Source of the DNA: Synechococcus sp. HJ21-Hayes
GTDB lineage: Bacteria > Cyanobacteriota > Cyanobacteriia > PCC-6307 > Cyanobiaceae
Length of the DNA: 64,000 nucleotides
Assembly (NCBI RefSeq): GCF_024345835.1
Contig: NZ_JAGQBW010000008.1
Location: 1 to 64,000 of the forward strand
Reading direction: 5' to 3'
Made by a program: the position numbers and the translations under genes. The notes under the pieces were generated by a model. The model was not told the DNA's origin. It saw nothing but the letters and a program-made list of their open reading frames with translations, and made no database searches. Shown here in pieces: positions 63,995 to 64,000 of the stretch (positions are counted from its first letter, which is position 1; every line of letters begins with the position of its first letter).

Positions 63995-64000
63995 GCCCCC

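Overview
The window is a GC-rich chromosome segment from a unicellular picocyanobacterium. A Cyanobium-like or high-GC Synechococcus host is inferred from sulfolipid genes (sqdB, sqdX), a Psb34-like photosystem II assembly protein, high-light-inducible (HLIP) proteins, a sucrose-phosphate synthase, Ycf23, a Tic20-type protein and DUF3134. No 16S gene is present to settle the species.

From 1 to about 43.4 kb the content is ordinary, densely packed housekeeping DNA. In order it holds: the dnaK start; aroE, a Tic20 homologue, rpsF; argG; a DUF3134 gene with mraY; purT; an LCP-family protein; sps; an exported alpha/beta hydrolase with uvrB; ycf23 and tilS; rnj-dapA-asd; tig-clpP-clpX; an LRAT-like protein and dnaX; a membrane glycosyltransferase and a SpoIID-domain lipoprotein; rpmI-rplT; thiG, psb34, sqdB-sqdX; a class B PBP (mrdA-like); guaA; cbiD; and an alanine/serine-glyoxylate aminotransferase. 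Overlapping stop/start codons couple asd-dapA and tilS with its downstream gene.

At 43390-43461 lies tRNA-Gly(CCC), followed within 130 bp by a tyrosine recombinase. From there to about 63.26 kb the DNA is a phage-related integrated element. A leftward operon (51.5 to 44.8 kb) carries a DEAH helicase, a YefM/YoeB-type toxin-antitoxin pair, a VRR-NUC nuclease, a Cro/CI-like regulator, an RHH protein, a gp2.5-like ssDNA-binding protein, a Bro-N protein and a small excisionase-like HTH. A rightward block (51.6 to 63.3 kb) carries an RHH protein, a Zn-ribbon/Toprim/ATPase primase-helicase, a repeat-rich candidate origin, a PD-(D/E)XK-type nuclease, small and large terminase, a sigma-70-like protein that lacks region 4, a DUF4055 portal and a LysM protein. 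I recognise no capsid, tail or lysis gene.

Two A/T-richer genes on the minus strand look like recent cargo: an HslV-like N-terminal-nucleophile hydrolase between the sigma and portal genes, and an unknown gene beside the integrase. The element is either a reduced prophage or a self-replicating, tRNA-anchored, phage-satellite-like island. The last 640 bases hold a cluster of HLIP genes and two tiny membrane ORFs. No second copy of the tRNA end was found inside the window, so the right boundary is open and the HLIP cluster may be host DNA or element cargo.
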